Of a DNA stretch of 55,754 nucleotides, positions 25,585 to 33,912 are shown in pieces (positions within the stretch are counted from its first letter, which is position 1; each line of letters begins with the position of its first letter). This DNA is from an uncultured Verrucomicrobiota bacterium (GTDB taxonomy: Bacteria; Verrucomicrobiota; Verrucomicrobiia; Verrucomicrobiales; Verrucomicrobiaceae): assembly GCA_903838675.1 (NCBI GenBank), contig CAILZI010000173.1, positions 1 to 55,754 on the forward strand. The letters run 5' to 3'. The position numbers were made by a program, and so were the translations under genes. The notes beneath the pieces were generated by a model. The model was not told the DNA's origin, searched no databases, and worked only from the letters and a program-made list of their open reading frames with translations.

Positions 25585-26310
25585 CTAGAAACCGGCCACT
25601 GGAGGTGGGACGGTGCGGGCACCGCCGCCGCGCAGCGGATTGCCCTTGGTCTCTTCGATTTCTGACACCACGTTGTCTTTGAAGCTCAGGCTGAGGGTGC
25701 CGACTTCCACGCGGACGTAGACGACGGTCTGCACGATCTGGCCGAAGGCATTGACCCCGGAAGTAGTCTGCGGAACCTGATCGTAGACGGCGTATTCCAG
25801 GCGCTCTTCCTTGCCTGCTGCGGTGATCCTGCTGGACTTGCGTGCAGGTTTGCCCATGGAGGCATGCACTTCCTGGCTGGTCATGCCAAGGGCGACCTGT
25901 TTATGCTGGATGAGGTCATCCACCATCTTGGTGCGCTCGATGAGTTTTTTGAGGTTCGCGTTCAGATTTGGATCGGCAGACTTCAGATCGGCCATGAGCA
26001 CCCAGCCCGCGACGTCGCCATGGCGTGCGCGGCCGCGAACGCGATAGGCGGTGTCTGACATGGCAATGAGGGTGACCAACGTGCCGGGAGCAAAGGAACC
26101 GAGGGCACCCTGAAGCTTGCTGGTGGGATACACGGGGGCTTCGATCTGCACTTTGAGGACGATCGACTTGGGCGTCATGCCTTCCAGGGGAAAGGTTCCC
26201 GGTTCAACCGTCGCCAAGGAGGAGCGGTTGCGTGGGGAGGAGGCGGCAGACTGTGCCTGGGCGGCCTGCGAGATGCAAAGGGCGAGGAGAACCAAACAGT
26301 ACGCTTTCAT
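25585..26310 (-). CDS. Secreted protein of unknown function, possibly SH3-like
   Basis: The 241-residue protein starts with a signal peptide (MKAYCLVLLALCISQAAQAQ). A region at about residues 45-105 (APVYPTSKLQGALGSFAPGT, then RVRGRARHGDVAGWVLMADL) has the look of a bacterial SH3-like domain. It is followed by a charged helix and ALGMTSQEVHASMGKPARKS, which resembles a SmpA/BamE-like turn. The ATG at 26310 is preferred because it creates the signal peptide; the open frame upstream overlaps the divergent hemL promoter region. The role is unknown; cell-envelope placement is likely. Confidence 0.65.
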   Translation of the reverse strand: MKAYCLVLLALCISQAAQAQSAASSPRNRSSLATVEPGTFPLEGMTPKSIVLKVQIEAPVYPTSKLQGALGSFAPGTLVTLIAMSDTAYRVRGRARHGDVAGWVLMADLKSADPNLNANLKKLIERTKMVDDLIQHKQVALGMTSQEVHASMGKPARKSSRITAAGKEERLEYAVYDQVPQTTSGVNAFGQIVQTVVYVRVEVGTLSLSFKDNVVSEIEETKGNPLRGGGARTVPPPVAGF

Positions 26311-26416
26311 GGCAGGGTGGTCGGGAATTTGGCGAAGAATAGCCGACTCGGACGGTTCCGGGCAACCTTTTGTTCGACGCATAAAATCTCCCGCGTATCC
26401 CTTTAAGCCCCAAACC

Positions 26417-27703
26417 ATGCCAAACGGACCCCTTTCCACCAAGCTCTTCGACCTCGCCAAGCAGTACATTCCCGGAGGCGTGAACTCGCCGGTGCGCGCC
26501 TTCCGCAACGTCGGCGGCGACCCCTTTTTCGTGAGGCGCGCCAAAGGCTGCCGCATCTACGATGTGGATGATCGATGCATGATCGACTACGTGGGCACCT
26601 GGGGCCCGGCCATTCTTGGGCATGCGCCGATCACCGTGATCGAGGCGATCCACAATGCGGCCAAAGACGGGGTCAGCTTCGGCATACCGAACCTCTACGA
26701 GGTCGAAATGGCCCGAACGATCTGCGAATGGGTGCCCAGCATTCAAAAAGTGCGCATGGTGAGCAGCGGCACGGAGGCGACGATGTCTGCCATCCGCCTG
26801 GCGCGTGGCTTTACGGGGCGTGACCGGCTGGTGAAGTTTGACGGGTGCTATCATGGGCACTCGGACAGCCTGCTGGTGGCGGCGGGCAGCGGGGCGCTGA
26901 CGCATGGGAATCCTGACAGCGCCGGGGTGCCGCGTGCTTTTGCGGAGCTTACGAGCGTGCTGCCGTTTAATGATGAGGCGGCGCTGGAGGAGTTGTTTGA
27001 AAAGCAGGGGCATGAGATCGCCTGCATCATCGTCGAGCCTTATCCGGCGAACGCGGGACTCATTTTGCCGAAGCCGGGCTTTCTGCAGAAGCTGCGGGAC
27101 ATCACCACCAAGCATGGCGCGCTGCTGATTTTCGATGAAGTCATGACGGGCTTCCGCCTTGCCAAGGGCGGGGTGCAGGAGCTGGAGAAGATCACGCCGG
27201 ATCTGACCTGCCTTGGCAAGGTCATTGGCGGCGGCCTGCCTGTGGGGGCTTTTGGGGGGCGTGCTGACATCATGGATTACCTGGCCCCGATCGGCCCGGT
27301 GTATCAGGCGGGGACGCTGAGCGGCAACCCCGTGGCGCTGGCGGCGGGTCTGGCGCAGCTGCGTGAGCTGGAGAAGAAGAACGGCTATGCGCTGCTGGAA
27401 AACCTGGGGCAGGTCATGGAGACGGCGGTGCTCGATGTGCTGAAGAAGAAGGGGCTCAACTACCGGTGGTACCGCAAGGGGAGCATGTTCTGCCTGTTCT
27501 TTACTGAGAAGGAGGTGCACAACCTGCAGGACGCGAAGACGTCGGACCTCGTGGCGTTCCGCAAGTTCTTCCACCATTGCCTCGACCACGGCGTGTACTT
27601 TGCGCCGAGCCAGTTTGAGACCGGGTTCATCAGCATGGCGCACAGCCGGGATGATCTGGAGCAGACGGCGGAGGTGGCTGCGGCGGCGCTGGCGGCGTTG
27701 TAA
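26417..27703 (+). CDS. hemL: Glutamate-1-semialdehyde 2,1-aminomutase
   Basis: The 428-residue PLP enzyme makes 5-aminolevulinate in the C5 haem pathway. Family sequence begins at once: AKQYIPGGVNSPVRAFRNVG. Later landmarks are VSSGTEATMSAIRLARGFTG, CYHGHSDSLLVAAGSG, DEVMTGFRLAKGG and the PLP-lysine region CLGKVIGGGLPVGAFGG. The ATG at 26417 is chosen over an in-frame upstream start because it gives the usual length. It is divergent from the secreted protein gene. Confidence 0.95.
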   Translation: MPNGPLSTKLFDLAKQYIPGGVNSPVRAFRNVGGDPFFVRRAKGCRIYDVDDRCMIDYVGTWGPAILGHAPITVIEAIHNAAKDGVSFGIPNLYEVEMARTICEWVPSIQKVRMVSSGTEATMSAIRLARGFTGRDRLVKFDGCYHGHSDSLLVAAGSGALTHGNPDSAGVPRAFAELTSVLPFNDEAALEELFEKQGHEIACIIVEPYPANAGLILPKPGFLQKLRDITTKHGALLIFDEVMTGFRLAKGGVQELEKITPDLTCLGKVIGGGLPVGAFGGRADIMDYLAPIGPVYQAGTLSGNPVALAAGLAQLRELEKKNGYALLENLGQVMETAVLDVLKKKGLNYRWYRKGSMFCLFFTEKEVHNLQDAKTSDLVAFRKFFHHCLDHGVYFAPSQFETGFISMAHSRDDLEQTAEVAAAALAAL

Positions 27704-27744
27704 AAAGGGGGGGCGCAGGGTAGGCGGCATGGTAGTTTTCTCCC

Positions 27745-28038
27745 ATGCCGCAGTTCACGATTGATCTTCCGGATGAACTCATGCCTGTCCTGACTCGCAG
27801 GGCACAGGCATGGAATCGATCAATTGAACGCTTTTTGTCGGACTACATCATCATGTGTCTTGAGAATGAGGAGGAGGCTCCCGCAGTTTCAGCGGATGCG
27901 GGACGTGAGGCACTGGAGGACATTCTCGAAGAACGTGACAAGGGGCCGTTTGTAGTGTTCGATGATCGTGACGCATTCGTTGAGCGGATCATGGCCAGGG
28001 TTCGAGCACGTATTGAAGGTACTGCTGCCCATGAGTGA
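27745..28038 (+). CDS. Small ribbon-helix-helix-like protein, possible orphan antitoxin
   Basis: The 97-residue protein starts MPQFTIDLPDELMPVLTRRA. A strand of alternating residues followed by a helix and RSIERFLSDYIIMCLE resembles the ribbon-helix-helix DNA-binding fold of antitoxins. The C-terminal half is acidic and charged. No intact toxin gene follows: the next 350 bases hold repeats and a short frame without a start codon. It lies 41 bases after hemL. Confidence 0.5.
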   Translation: MPQFTIDLPDELMPVLTRRAQAWNRSIERFLSDYIIMCLENEEEAPAVSADAGREALEDILEERDKGPFVVFDDRDAFVERIMARVRARIEGTAAHE

Positions 28039-28120
28039 GCCGCGCCTTTTGAGACTTTTGCAAACAGGATGACATTTTGAGCCAGGCGAGCCCCGGTGCG
28101 GTAAGGTAACATGCTGCGGC

Positions 28121-28240
28121 GACGGACGGAACCCCTTCAGGGTTCGAGCTTGAGAAGGAATGGAATTTTGGGTCAACCCAGGGGAGCACTCGCTAACGCT
28201 CGGCACCCCTGGGCTTCATGACGGAAGGCCGTTGGCCTTC
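28121..28240 (+). repeat. Dispersed hairpin repeat, copy 3 (divergent member)
   Basis: Three hairpins lie in a row: GAACCC (28129-28134) with GGGTTC (28140-28145), CCCAGGGG (28177-28184) with CCCCTGGG (28206-28213) around CACTCGCTAACGCTCGG, and GAAGGCC (28224-28230) with GGCCTTC (28234-28240). The CTCGCTAA-GCTCGG loop is shared with copies at 22107 and 33782, but the outer parts and module order differ. Confidence 0.65.
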
Positions 28241-28397
28241 TAGACCGGGATATTTTCGTCTTTAAAATTGCTGGGTTGCGTGTGGGGGGTGTCAGTTATC
28301 GTGTGAGATTCAAAAGGGCCCGGGATGCTGTTGCATTTGCCAAAGAGAACGGCCGCCAGTAGTTCTTGGGTGTTCGGTTTTACTCATTTGTCGTTTT
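28241..28397. other. Remainder of gap with a start-less reading frame
   Basis: A plus-strand frame from 28222 to the TAG at 28360-28362 reads VSYRVRFKRARDAVAFAKEN near its end but has no start codon and begins inside the hairpin repeat. It may be the tail of a lost small protein such as a toxin partner of the upstream antitoxin-like gene. Nothing else was seen up to the cupin gene. Confidence 0.3.
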
Positions 28398-28745
28398 ATG
28401 TCTGAACCTCGTTTTGCCGTCGCCCAGCTGGATGAAATTACGCCGACGCCTTGTCCCTGTGGTCAGGCGAGGAGGGCGTTCAAGGAGGACTGGAACACGC
28501 TGGCCACGGTGCACCTGACGGACATCCACGCAGACTCGAAGGCGCACTACCACAAGAAGATGACGGAGATTTACATCGTGCTGGAGGGTGAGGGGCACCT
28601 GGAGGTGGACGGGCAGATCGTGTCGCTGAAGCCGATGACCACGGTGATGATCCGGCCGGGGTGCGTGCACCGGGCGGTGGGGAAGCTCAAAATCATCAAT
28701 GTGCCGATGCCGCCGTTTGATCCGGCGGATGAATTTGAGGTGTGA
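28398..28745 (+). CDS. Cupin-domain protein
   Basis: The 115-residue protein has a single cupin barrel. Motif 1 is HYHKKMTEIYIVLEGEGHLE, with two histidines and a glutamate for metal; motif 2 is IRPGCVHRAVG with a further histidine. Substrate is unknown; single-domain cupins of this kind are often isomerases or dioxygenases, and the sequence does not decide. It is followed nine bases later by the DUF2007/zinc-ribbon gene. Confidence 0.85.
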   Translation: MSEPRFAVAQLDEITPTPCPCGQARRAFKEDWNTLATVHLTDIHADSKAHYHKKMTEIYIVLEGEGHLEVDGQIVSLKPMTTVMIRPGCVHRAVGKLKIINVPMPPFDPADEFEV

Positions 28746-28754
28746 CGTCTGCCC

Positions 28755-29066
28755 ATGCGTGATCTCATCACCAGCATTGATTCGACGAGGCTCGGTTTTT
28801 TTAAATCGATCCTCGATGAAGCGGAGATCTCCTGTTTCATTCGGAATGAAACGACTTCGCAGCTGACCAACATTTTCATCGGTCCGCTGCAACCGACGCT
28901 TTGTCTGGTGGATGATGCGGATTTTGAGCGGGCGAGCGGACTGCTCCTGCCGCACCAGACGGAGGGAGCTTGCACCGCTGAAGAATGGATTTGTCCCGCG
29001 TGCAAAGAATCGAATCCCGCCTCGTTTGAAGTTTGTTGGAAATGCCAGGCGGCCCCAAACGAATGA
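28755..29066 (+). CDS. DUF2007-like protein with C-terminal zinc ribbon
   Basis: The 103-residue protein has an N-terminal DUF2007-type domain: a helix (TRLGFFKSILDEAEISCFIR) then PTLCLVDDADFERASGLL. The C-terminal 30 residues carry two CxxC pairs, WICPACKESN and FEVCWKCQ, a RanBP2/double-zinc-ribbon-type finger. DUF2007 proteins are small alpha/beta units proposed to act in signalling. It lies between the cupin and the thioredoxin-type gene with short gaps, so co-transcription is likely. Confidence 0.75.
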   Translation: MRDLITSIDSTRLGFFKSILDEAEISCFIRNETTSQLTNIFIGPLQPTLCLVDDADFERASGLLLPHQTEGACTAEEWICPACKESNPASFEVCWKCQAAPNE

Positions 29067-29073
29067 TCTAGCC

Positions 29074-30270
29074 ATGAACAAGCTCGCTTACACCCTGCTG
29101 GCAGTCCTGCTTCCAGCCTTCATGCATGCTGAAACGCCGAAGGCGAAAAAGTCGGCGATGCCCGAGGGGTTTCATGAACTCAAAATAGGCGATGCGGCGC
29201 CGGATTTTGATCTTGTCGGGATCGATGAAGAGAAGCACACGCTGAGAAATTACGAAGACGCGGATCTGCTGATGGTGGCGTTTTTGAGCAACCACTGCCC
29301 GACTTCGCAGGCGGTGGAGGGGCGCATCAAGAAGCTGCTCAAGGATTACAAGGGGAAGGGGCTGAAGGTGGTGGCGATTAATCCGAATGATCCCGCCGCA
29401 CTGAGGCCGGATGAGCTGGGCTACTCGAAGTACAACGACAGTTTTCCGGAGATGAAGCTGCACGCGAAGGAGCAGGGTTTTACTTTTCCCTACTTGTATG
29501 ATGGCGACACGCAGAAGACGGCGCTCGACTACGGGTGCCTGGCCACGCCGCACGTGTTCATTTTCGACAAGGAACGCAAGCTGCGCTACCAGGGACGGCT
29601 GGATGATTCACGCTATGCGGATGAGGCCACGGTGACGGCGCCTGATGCGCGCAATGCCATCGAGGCATTGCTGGCGGGCAAACCGGTACCGGTGGAGGTG
29701 ACCAAGCCGCATGGCTGCTCCACCAAATGGATCGACAAGCGCAAGCAACTCGTGGCCGACAATGAGAAATGGGAGAAGGGCGAGGTGGAGGTGGAGCTGA
29801 TTGATTCCAAAGGCATCGCGGCGCTGCGCAAGAATGACACGAAGAAGGTGCGCCTCTTCAATGTATGGGCCACGTGGTGCGGGCCGTGCGTGAAGGAGTT
29901 TCCGCAGCTCGTGGCCACCTCGCGCAAGTTTGGCCTGCGTGATTTTGAGTTCATCAGCATCAGCATGGATGACCCGAAGAACCTTGACGAGGTGAAGGAA
30001 TTTCTGGAGAAGCACAACGCGGTGGTGCCGGACAAGCTGAAGCCTTCCCTCAAAGAAGAGGGGCGCAAGGGCAACGCCTATGTCTTCAACGAAGCGAGCC
30101 AGGATGAGCTGATCAAGGCGCTGGATCCCGAGTGGCCGGGGCCGATCCCGCACACGCTTGTGGTTGCGCCGGGAGGAGAGGTGATCTTCCGCCACAATGG
30201 GCCGATCGACGGAGATGAACTCCGGGCTAAGATTTTGGAGTTTATGGGGCGGTTTTACAAGCCGGAGTGA
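29074..30270 (+). CDS. Secreted two-domain redoxin/TlpA-like thioredoxin protein
   Basis: The 398-residue protein has a signal peptide (MNKLAYTLLAVLLPAFMHA). A first AhpC/TSA-like domain follows at about 30-190 (KIGDAAPDFDLVGIDEEKHT, FLSNHCPTSQ, and DYGCLATPHVFIFDKERKLR). A TlpA-like thioredoxin domain lies at about 240-398 with an intact active site VWATWCGPCVKEFPQL. In the first domain the CxxC seen in relatives (CNHCP) is SNHCP, so only one cysteine remains. The role is probably thiol-disulfide chemistry in the periplasm. It starts eight bases after the DUF2007 gene. Confidence 0.82.
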   Translation: MNKLAYTLLAVLLPAFMHAETPKAKKSAMPEGFHELKIGDAAPDFDLVGIDEEKHTLRNYEDADLLMVAFLSNHCPTSQAVEGRIKKLLKDYKGKGLKVVAINPNDPAALRPDELGYSKYNDSFPEMKLHAKEQGFTFPYLYDGDTQKTALDYGCLATPHVFIFDKERKLRYQGRLDDSRYADEATVTAPDARNAIEALLAGKPVPVEVTKPHGCSTKWIDKRKQLVADNEKWEKGEVEVELIDSKGIAALRKNDTKKVRLFNVWATWCGPCVKEFPQLVATSRKFGLRDFEFISISMDDPKNLDEVKEFLEKHNAVVPDKLKPSLKEEGRKGNAYVFNEASQDELIKALDPEWPGPIPHTLVVAPGGEVIFRHNGPIDGDELRAKILEFMGRFYKPE

Positions 30271-30295
30271 TGCAAGCGGGGCGCTTGCGCTACGG

Positions 30296-31317
30296 TCAAA
30301 ACCAGCCGGTGGCGAGCTTCACAGAGTTCAGGCCTTCAGCGGTGAGTTTGCCGGTGCTGCCGCTGCCGGTCACGCAGCCGCGGGTGTTTATGTAGTGGGG
30401 GATGCCGGCGTCCTTCACCCAGGTCACGACAGGAGCTGAAACTGAGGTGGTGGATGCTTTCACTGCGAGTGGCAGGCCCCAGCGGCTGAAGGTGACTTCC
30501 CAGCTCGCGGGTTTGCCGGAAGGGCGCGGGCCATCCAACAGCCAGGGGTAGTTTTTCAGGATCTCCATCTCGGCAATTCCCGGGACGGCCACGCGGTAGC
30601 CGCTTTCCGTCGCCTGCACCGCCTTGGCGACCGTGAGACCAGGGTTTTTCTGCTGAGCGAGGTAAAGGGCCTGCAAATCAAGGCCGATGAGATTCATGCC
30701 GTTGAACACGCCGTTGTGATTTGGGGTGCGGAAGTTTGAATTATGCCAGGCTTCAAAGCGGCTGGAGAGAAACAGGTTCAGCTCCACATGCACATGCGCG
30801 CGGCGTTGATCGATGCCGCTGCCGGTGTAGCCGAGAATGCCGAGAGGTGTGCCGGCCTTGACCTTTTGCCCGGCGCTGACCTGGGCTACCGCCAGATGGG
30901 CGTAGAGGGAGTAATAGGGGCTGCCGCCAAAGTCGTGTCGAACCACGATGTAGCGGCCGTAATTGCTCAGACCGGACGAAGCGGTGACATACGCCACGAC
31001 ACCCTCGGCTATCGATCCCACTTCATCCTGCGGATTGCCTTTGGCATCCCGCTGCAGTGGTTTGATGTCGAGGCCTTCGTGAAAGCGACCGTAGGCGATG
31101 CGGCCGCCGATGTGGCGTGGGTCACGCACAAAGCCGAACTGTCCGCCTTCCCACGGGGTGGTCTTGGCACCGTCGAAGTCGCGGTCCACAAACTGGAAAA
31201 ATCCGCAGGTGCGCCAAACAGCGCGTGGTTGGCGGTGGGCAGCTGCAACTGCTGCGCCGACACGCCTCCTGTGAGAAGACCCAGCAGCGACAGAGAAAGG
31301 GCGAAACGCATCATCAT
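30296..31317 (-). pseudogene. M23 (LytM-type) peptidase gene interrupted by a one-base frameshift
   Basis: From the ATG at 31317 the first frame encodes MMMRFALSLSLLGLLTGGVS and QQLQLPTANHALFGAPADF, a signal peptide and mature N-terminus, and then runs into a stop near 31009. In the next frame, from about 31196, the protein continues as FQFVDRDFDGAKTTPWEGGQ into a full M23 domain. That domain keeps its zinc ligands in GRFHEGLDIKP and RAHVHVELN. The frames join at a run of five A (31197-31201 on the plus strand), and a sixth would restore one 340-residue protein. The start overlaps the upstream lipoprotein stop (ATGA). Sequencing error, true mutation or slippage are all possible. Confidence 0.75.
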
Positions 31318-32030
31318 GTGCCGGGGAGTTTCAAGTCTTCGAGCGGGATGATGTCCTTGCGCTTGGGCAAAGTGCGGACCTTGCCGCTTTCCAGATCACG
31401 TTGCTTTTTAAGCGCGGCGGCTTTTTCGGCGGCTTCAAGGGCCATGGCATCCCGGCGCGAGTTCATTTTTTCCTTGGCGGTGGAAGGCATCATGTCGTCC
31501 ATCATGCGCGAGGAGGATTTCATGTATTTGATGCGCGGGTAAAACTTGTCCATCTCATCAATCGTCTTTTTGGTAAGCCCGCGCCAGATGGTGAAGCGAC
31601 CATCGGTGATCGGCTGGTCAAGCTCGACCATGTCAACGGGGGTGGCGTTGATCATGGTAAGCAGGACACTGCCACGATATTCGCGGGAGGCGAGATCGAG
31701 TGAATTGCGGCCCTTGGAGTCGAGCTGCAGCAGTACACCGTAGCCATCCTCCTCCTTTTCCGCTTTGAAGGGTTCAAAGCCCGAAATGCTGCGCTGGCTG
31801 AACTCGGGGCTCTTTTTGAAAGTCATCAACTGGCCGCCGATGGGCAGTTTCATGACTTCCCGGGGATGTTCGATCTGATCTGTCTGCACATGTGCGGTGA
31901 TCAGCAGCTTGTTCTCGCGGAAAGCAGAAAAACTTTCACTGAGAAGATCGCTGCCTTTACGGAGAGCATCACAACTGGCCAGCAGTCCAGGCAGGGCCAG
32001 CATCAAAAGGGCGCGGGGAAATCGTTGCAT
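31314..32030 (-). CDS. Lipoprotein of unknown function
   Basis: The 238-residue protein starts with a lipoprotein signal, MQRFPRALLMLALPGLLASC, with the lipobox LLASC. The mature part is mostly beta-like and charged (ENKLLITAHVQTDQIEHPRE, GYGVLLQLDSKGRNSLDLAS) and ends with a lysine/glutamate-rich helix rich in Ala (ALEAAEKAAALKKQRDLES). The ATG at 32030 is chosen because it gives the lipoprotein signal. It is coupled to the M23 peptidase gene by ATGA, which suggests a shared envelope role. No family was recognised. Confidence 0.7.
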   Translation of the reverse strand: MQRFPRALLMLALPGLLASCDALRKGSDLLSESFSAFRENKLLITAHVQTDQIEHPREVMKLPIGGQLMTFKKSPEFSQRSISGFEPFKAEKEEDGYGVLLQLDSKGRNSLDLASREYRGSVLLTMINATPVDMVELDQPITDGRFTIWRGLTKKTIDEMDKFYPRIKYMKSSSRMMDDMMPSTAKEKMNSRRDAMALEAAEKAAALKKQRDLESGKVRTLPKRKDIIPLEDLKLPGT

Positions 32031-32120
32031 GCATGCATCAAACCAAAGTCGCGCCTGCTTTGCAACCCTGGAGGCGGATGCGGGTGCGAAACTTCTGTGC
32101 CGGTGCGGCGATCCGCCGAT

Positions 32121-32142
32121 TTGACAACTCGGTGAATCACCG
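32121..32142 (+). promoter_or_regulatory. Possible promoter and small palindrome upstream of pyrR
   Basis: TTGACA at 32121-32126 is followed by CGGTG-aat-CACCG (32130-32142). A -35-like box next to a 5-3-5 palindrome 26 bases before the pyrR start could be a promoter with an operator. No good -10 box was found, so this is tentative. Confidence 0.3.
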
Positions 32143-32167
32143 GACTGTCCGCGCACTCCTTTCCACC

Positions 32168-32719
32168 ATGCCAGGCAATGAACGTACGCTACTCACACAG
32201 GCCCAGATGGCCGCAGGGGTGCAGGATTTGGCCCAAAGCATCCTGACGGCCAATCCCGGCGCTGAGAGCATCGCTCTGGTGGGAATTTTCACCCGTGGCG
32301 TGCCGCTGGCGAAACGCATCGCGGCTGAGATCGAAAAACTTGGCGGCGTGAAGGTCTTCGTCGGTACCATCGACATCACGCAGTATCGCGATGACCTGAG
32401 CACTTTTCAGATGGTGCCGAAGCTCGAGGGTTCGGACATTGCCTTCGACATCGACGACCTCAACGTGGTGCTCTGTGATGAAGTCATCTACACCGGCCGG
32501 AGCGTGCGTGCGGCGCTGGATGAGCTGCTGAATTTTGGCCGCCCCAAACGGGTGCAGCTGGCGGTGCTGGTGGACCGCTGCGGACGTGAATTCCCCGTGC
32601 AGCCGGATTTTTCCGCCCTCAAGGTCACCCTGTCAGATGGAGAGCGAGTGGCCGTGCAGTTTACCGAAGTGGACGGCCAGGACGCCTGCACCGTGCAAAC
32701 CCAAACCTCAACGAGATGA
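32168..32719 (+). CDS. pyrR: PyrR-type bifunctional regulator/uracil phosphoribosyltransferase
   Basis: The 183-residue protein starts MPGNERTLLTQAQMAAGVQD. The PRPP-binding loop is NVVLCDEVIYTGRSVRAALD, and GTIDITQYRDDL and VLVDRCGREFPVQPD are PyrR signatures. In many bacteria PyrR binds pyr mRNA to control attenuation and also makes UMP from uracil. It overlaps pyrB by ATGA, so pyrR-pyrB form one unit. The leader here is short and shows no clear PyrR anti-antiterminator; control of RNA elsewhere is possible. Confidence 0.92.
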   Translation: MPGNERTLLTQAQMAAGVQDLAQSILTANPGAESIALVGIFTRGVPLAKRIAAEIEKLGGVKVFVGTIDITQYRDDLSTFQMVPKLEGSDIAFDIDDLNVVLCDEVIYTGRSVRAALDELLNFGRPKRVQLAVLVDRCGREFPVQPDFSALKVTLSDGERVAVQFTEVDGQDACTVQTQTSTR

Positions 32720-33642
32720 CCCCGCGCAAAGACCTCCTCGACATTGCATCGCTCACGGACGCGGAAATCGCCTTCGTGCTCGACAACGCCGTGCCGTTCA
32801 AGGACCTCTTCAAACGCAGTGTGAAGAAGGTGCCGACGCTGAAGGGGAGGACGATGCTGACGCTGTTTTACGAACCGTCCACGCGCACGCGCTCCAGCTT
32901 TGAAGTGGCGGCCAGCCGCTTGTCTGCGGACGTGACGCACTTTGACATTGAGTCGAGCAGCGTGGTGAAGGGGGAGTCGGTGCTGGATACCGTGGAGACG
33001 CTGGAGGCCATGCGGGTGGACTACATCGTGGTGCGGCACAAGCAGGCGGGAACGCCGAACCTCATCGCGAAGAATACCCGGGCGAGCGTGATCAATGCCG
33101 GCGACGGCTGGCATGCGCACCCCACGCAGGCGCTGCTGGATGCCTTCACGCTGCGTGAGATTCACAAGGATCTGCGTGGCTGCCGCGCTTTGATTGTGGG
33201 TGACATCCAGCACTCGCGTGTGGCGCGCAGTACGAGCCTCATTTTCCGCAGGCTGGGCATGCAGGTGGCGTATCTGGCTCCGGGGTCGATGATGCCGCGT
33301 GAGGTGCCGGAGGAGATTCCGCAGTTTGGCAACTGGACCGATGCTTTTGAGTGGAAGCCGGATGTGATTTATCTCCTGCGTGTGCAGGGGGAGCGGATGA
33401 CCGAGCCGTTTATTCCGAGTGCGGCGGAGTATCACCGGAATTATGGGCTGACGGATGAGCGGGTGAAAGTGCTGCGTGAGCGCGGGCTGCACCTGATGCA
33501 TCCGGGGCCGGTGAACCGTGGGGTGGAGATCACGGATGCGGGGATGAATTATGAGAAGTGCCTGATCAACCAGCAGGTGGAGAATGGGATCGCGGTGAGG
33601 ATGAGCGTGCTATATTGGTTGAGGCCGGGGGCGGTGGAGTAG
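32716..33642 (+). CDS. pyrB: Aspartate carbamoyltransferase, catalytic subunit
   Basis: The 308-residue enzyme carries out the committed step of pyrimidine synthesis. The carbamoyl-phosphate motif is FYEPSTRTRSSFEVAASRL, the aspartate-loop region has SVVKGESVLDTVETL, and NAGDGWHAHPTQALLDAFTL and VMHPGPVNRGVE-type sequence (HLMHPGPVNRGVEI) close the active site. Length is normal. It is coupled to pyrR. No pyrC or pyrI follows; the next region is repeat sequence. Confidence 0.95.
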   Translation: MTPRKDLLDIASLTDAEIAFVLDNAVPFKDLFKRSVKKVPTLKGRTMLTLFYEPSTRTRSSFEVAASRLSADVTHFDIESSSVVKGESVLDTVETLEAMRVDYIVVRHKQAGTPNLIAKNTRASVINAGDGWHAHPTQALLDAFTLREIHKDLRGCRALIVGDIQHSRVARSTSLIFRRLGMQVAYLAPGSMMPREVPEEIPQFGNWTDAFEWKPDVIYLLRVQGERMTEPFIPSAAEYHRNYGLTDERVKVLRERGLHLMHPGPVNRGVEITDAGMNYEKCLINQQVENGIAVRMSVLYWLRPGAVE

Positions 33643-33699
33643 GAAAGCGCGGTGGGATGGGCGGTATTGGAGCGTTGGGTGATCGCGGCGCGTGGGTGC

Positions 33700-33845
33700 G
33701 GCGGAGCGGGTTGCAGACGCTGCTGGTCGGCGCTGTGTGCGGCGGAGTGCTGGTTTTGCTACCCGGTCGTGTGATGCGATACCCAGGGTCGCCTCGCTAA
33801 GGCTCGGCTGACCCTGGGCTCAAATACGCAGCCCCTTTGGGGCTG
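33700..33845 (+). repeat. Dispersed hairpin repeat, copy 2
   Basis: This copy matches 22015-22170, including GCAGACGCTGCTGGT and the hairpin CCCAGGGTC (33782-33790) with GACCCTGGG (33810-33818) around the identical CTCGCTAAGGCTCGG loop. A second hairpin, CAGCCCC (33829-33835) with GGGGCTG (33839-33845), follows. The rest of the pyrB gap to 33912 shows nothing else. Confidence 0.75.
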
Positions 33846-33912
33846 AGGGACGCGCGCTGACGGAGGGGTGGAGGGGCCACTGCTGGTTGTGAAGCGCGGT
33901 GGGTTAACTTAT

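Noticed and set aside
26204..27730. A 508-codon minus-strand frame rich in Arg, His and Gln
   Set aside because: It is antisense to hemL and has no family sequence; hemL has full motif support.
32033..32167. PyrR-responsive attenuator before pyrR
   Set aside because: No conserved anti-antiterminator or terminator pair could be drawn; only a small palindrome is present.
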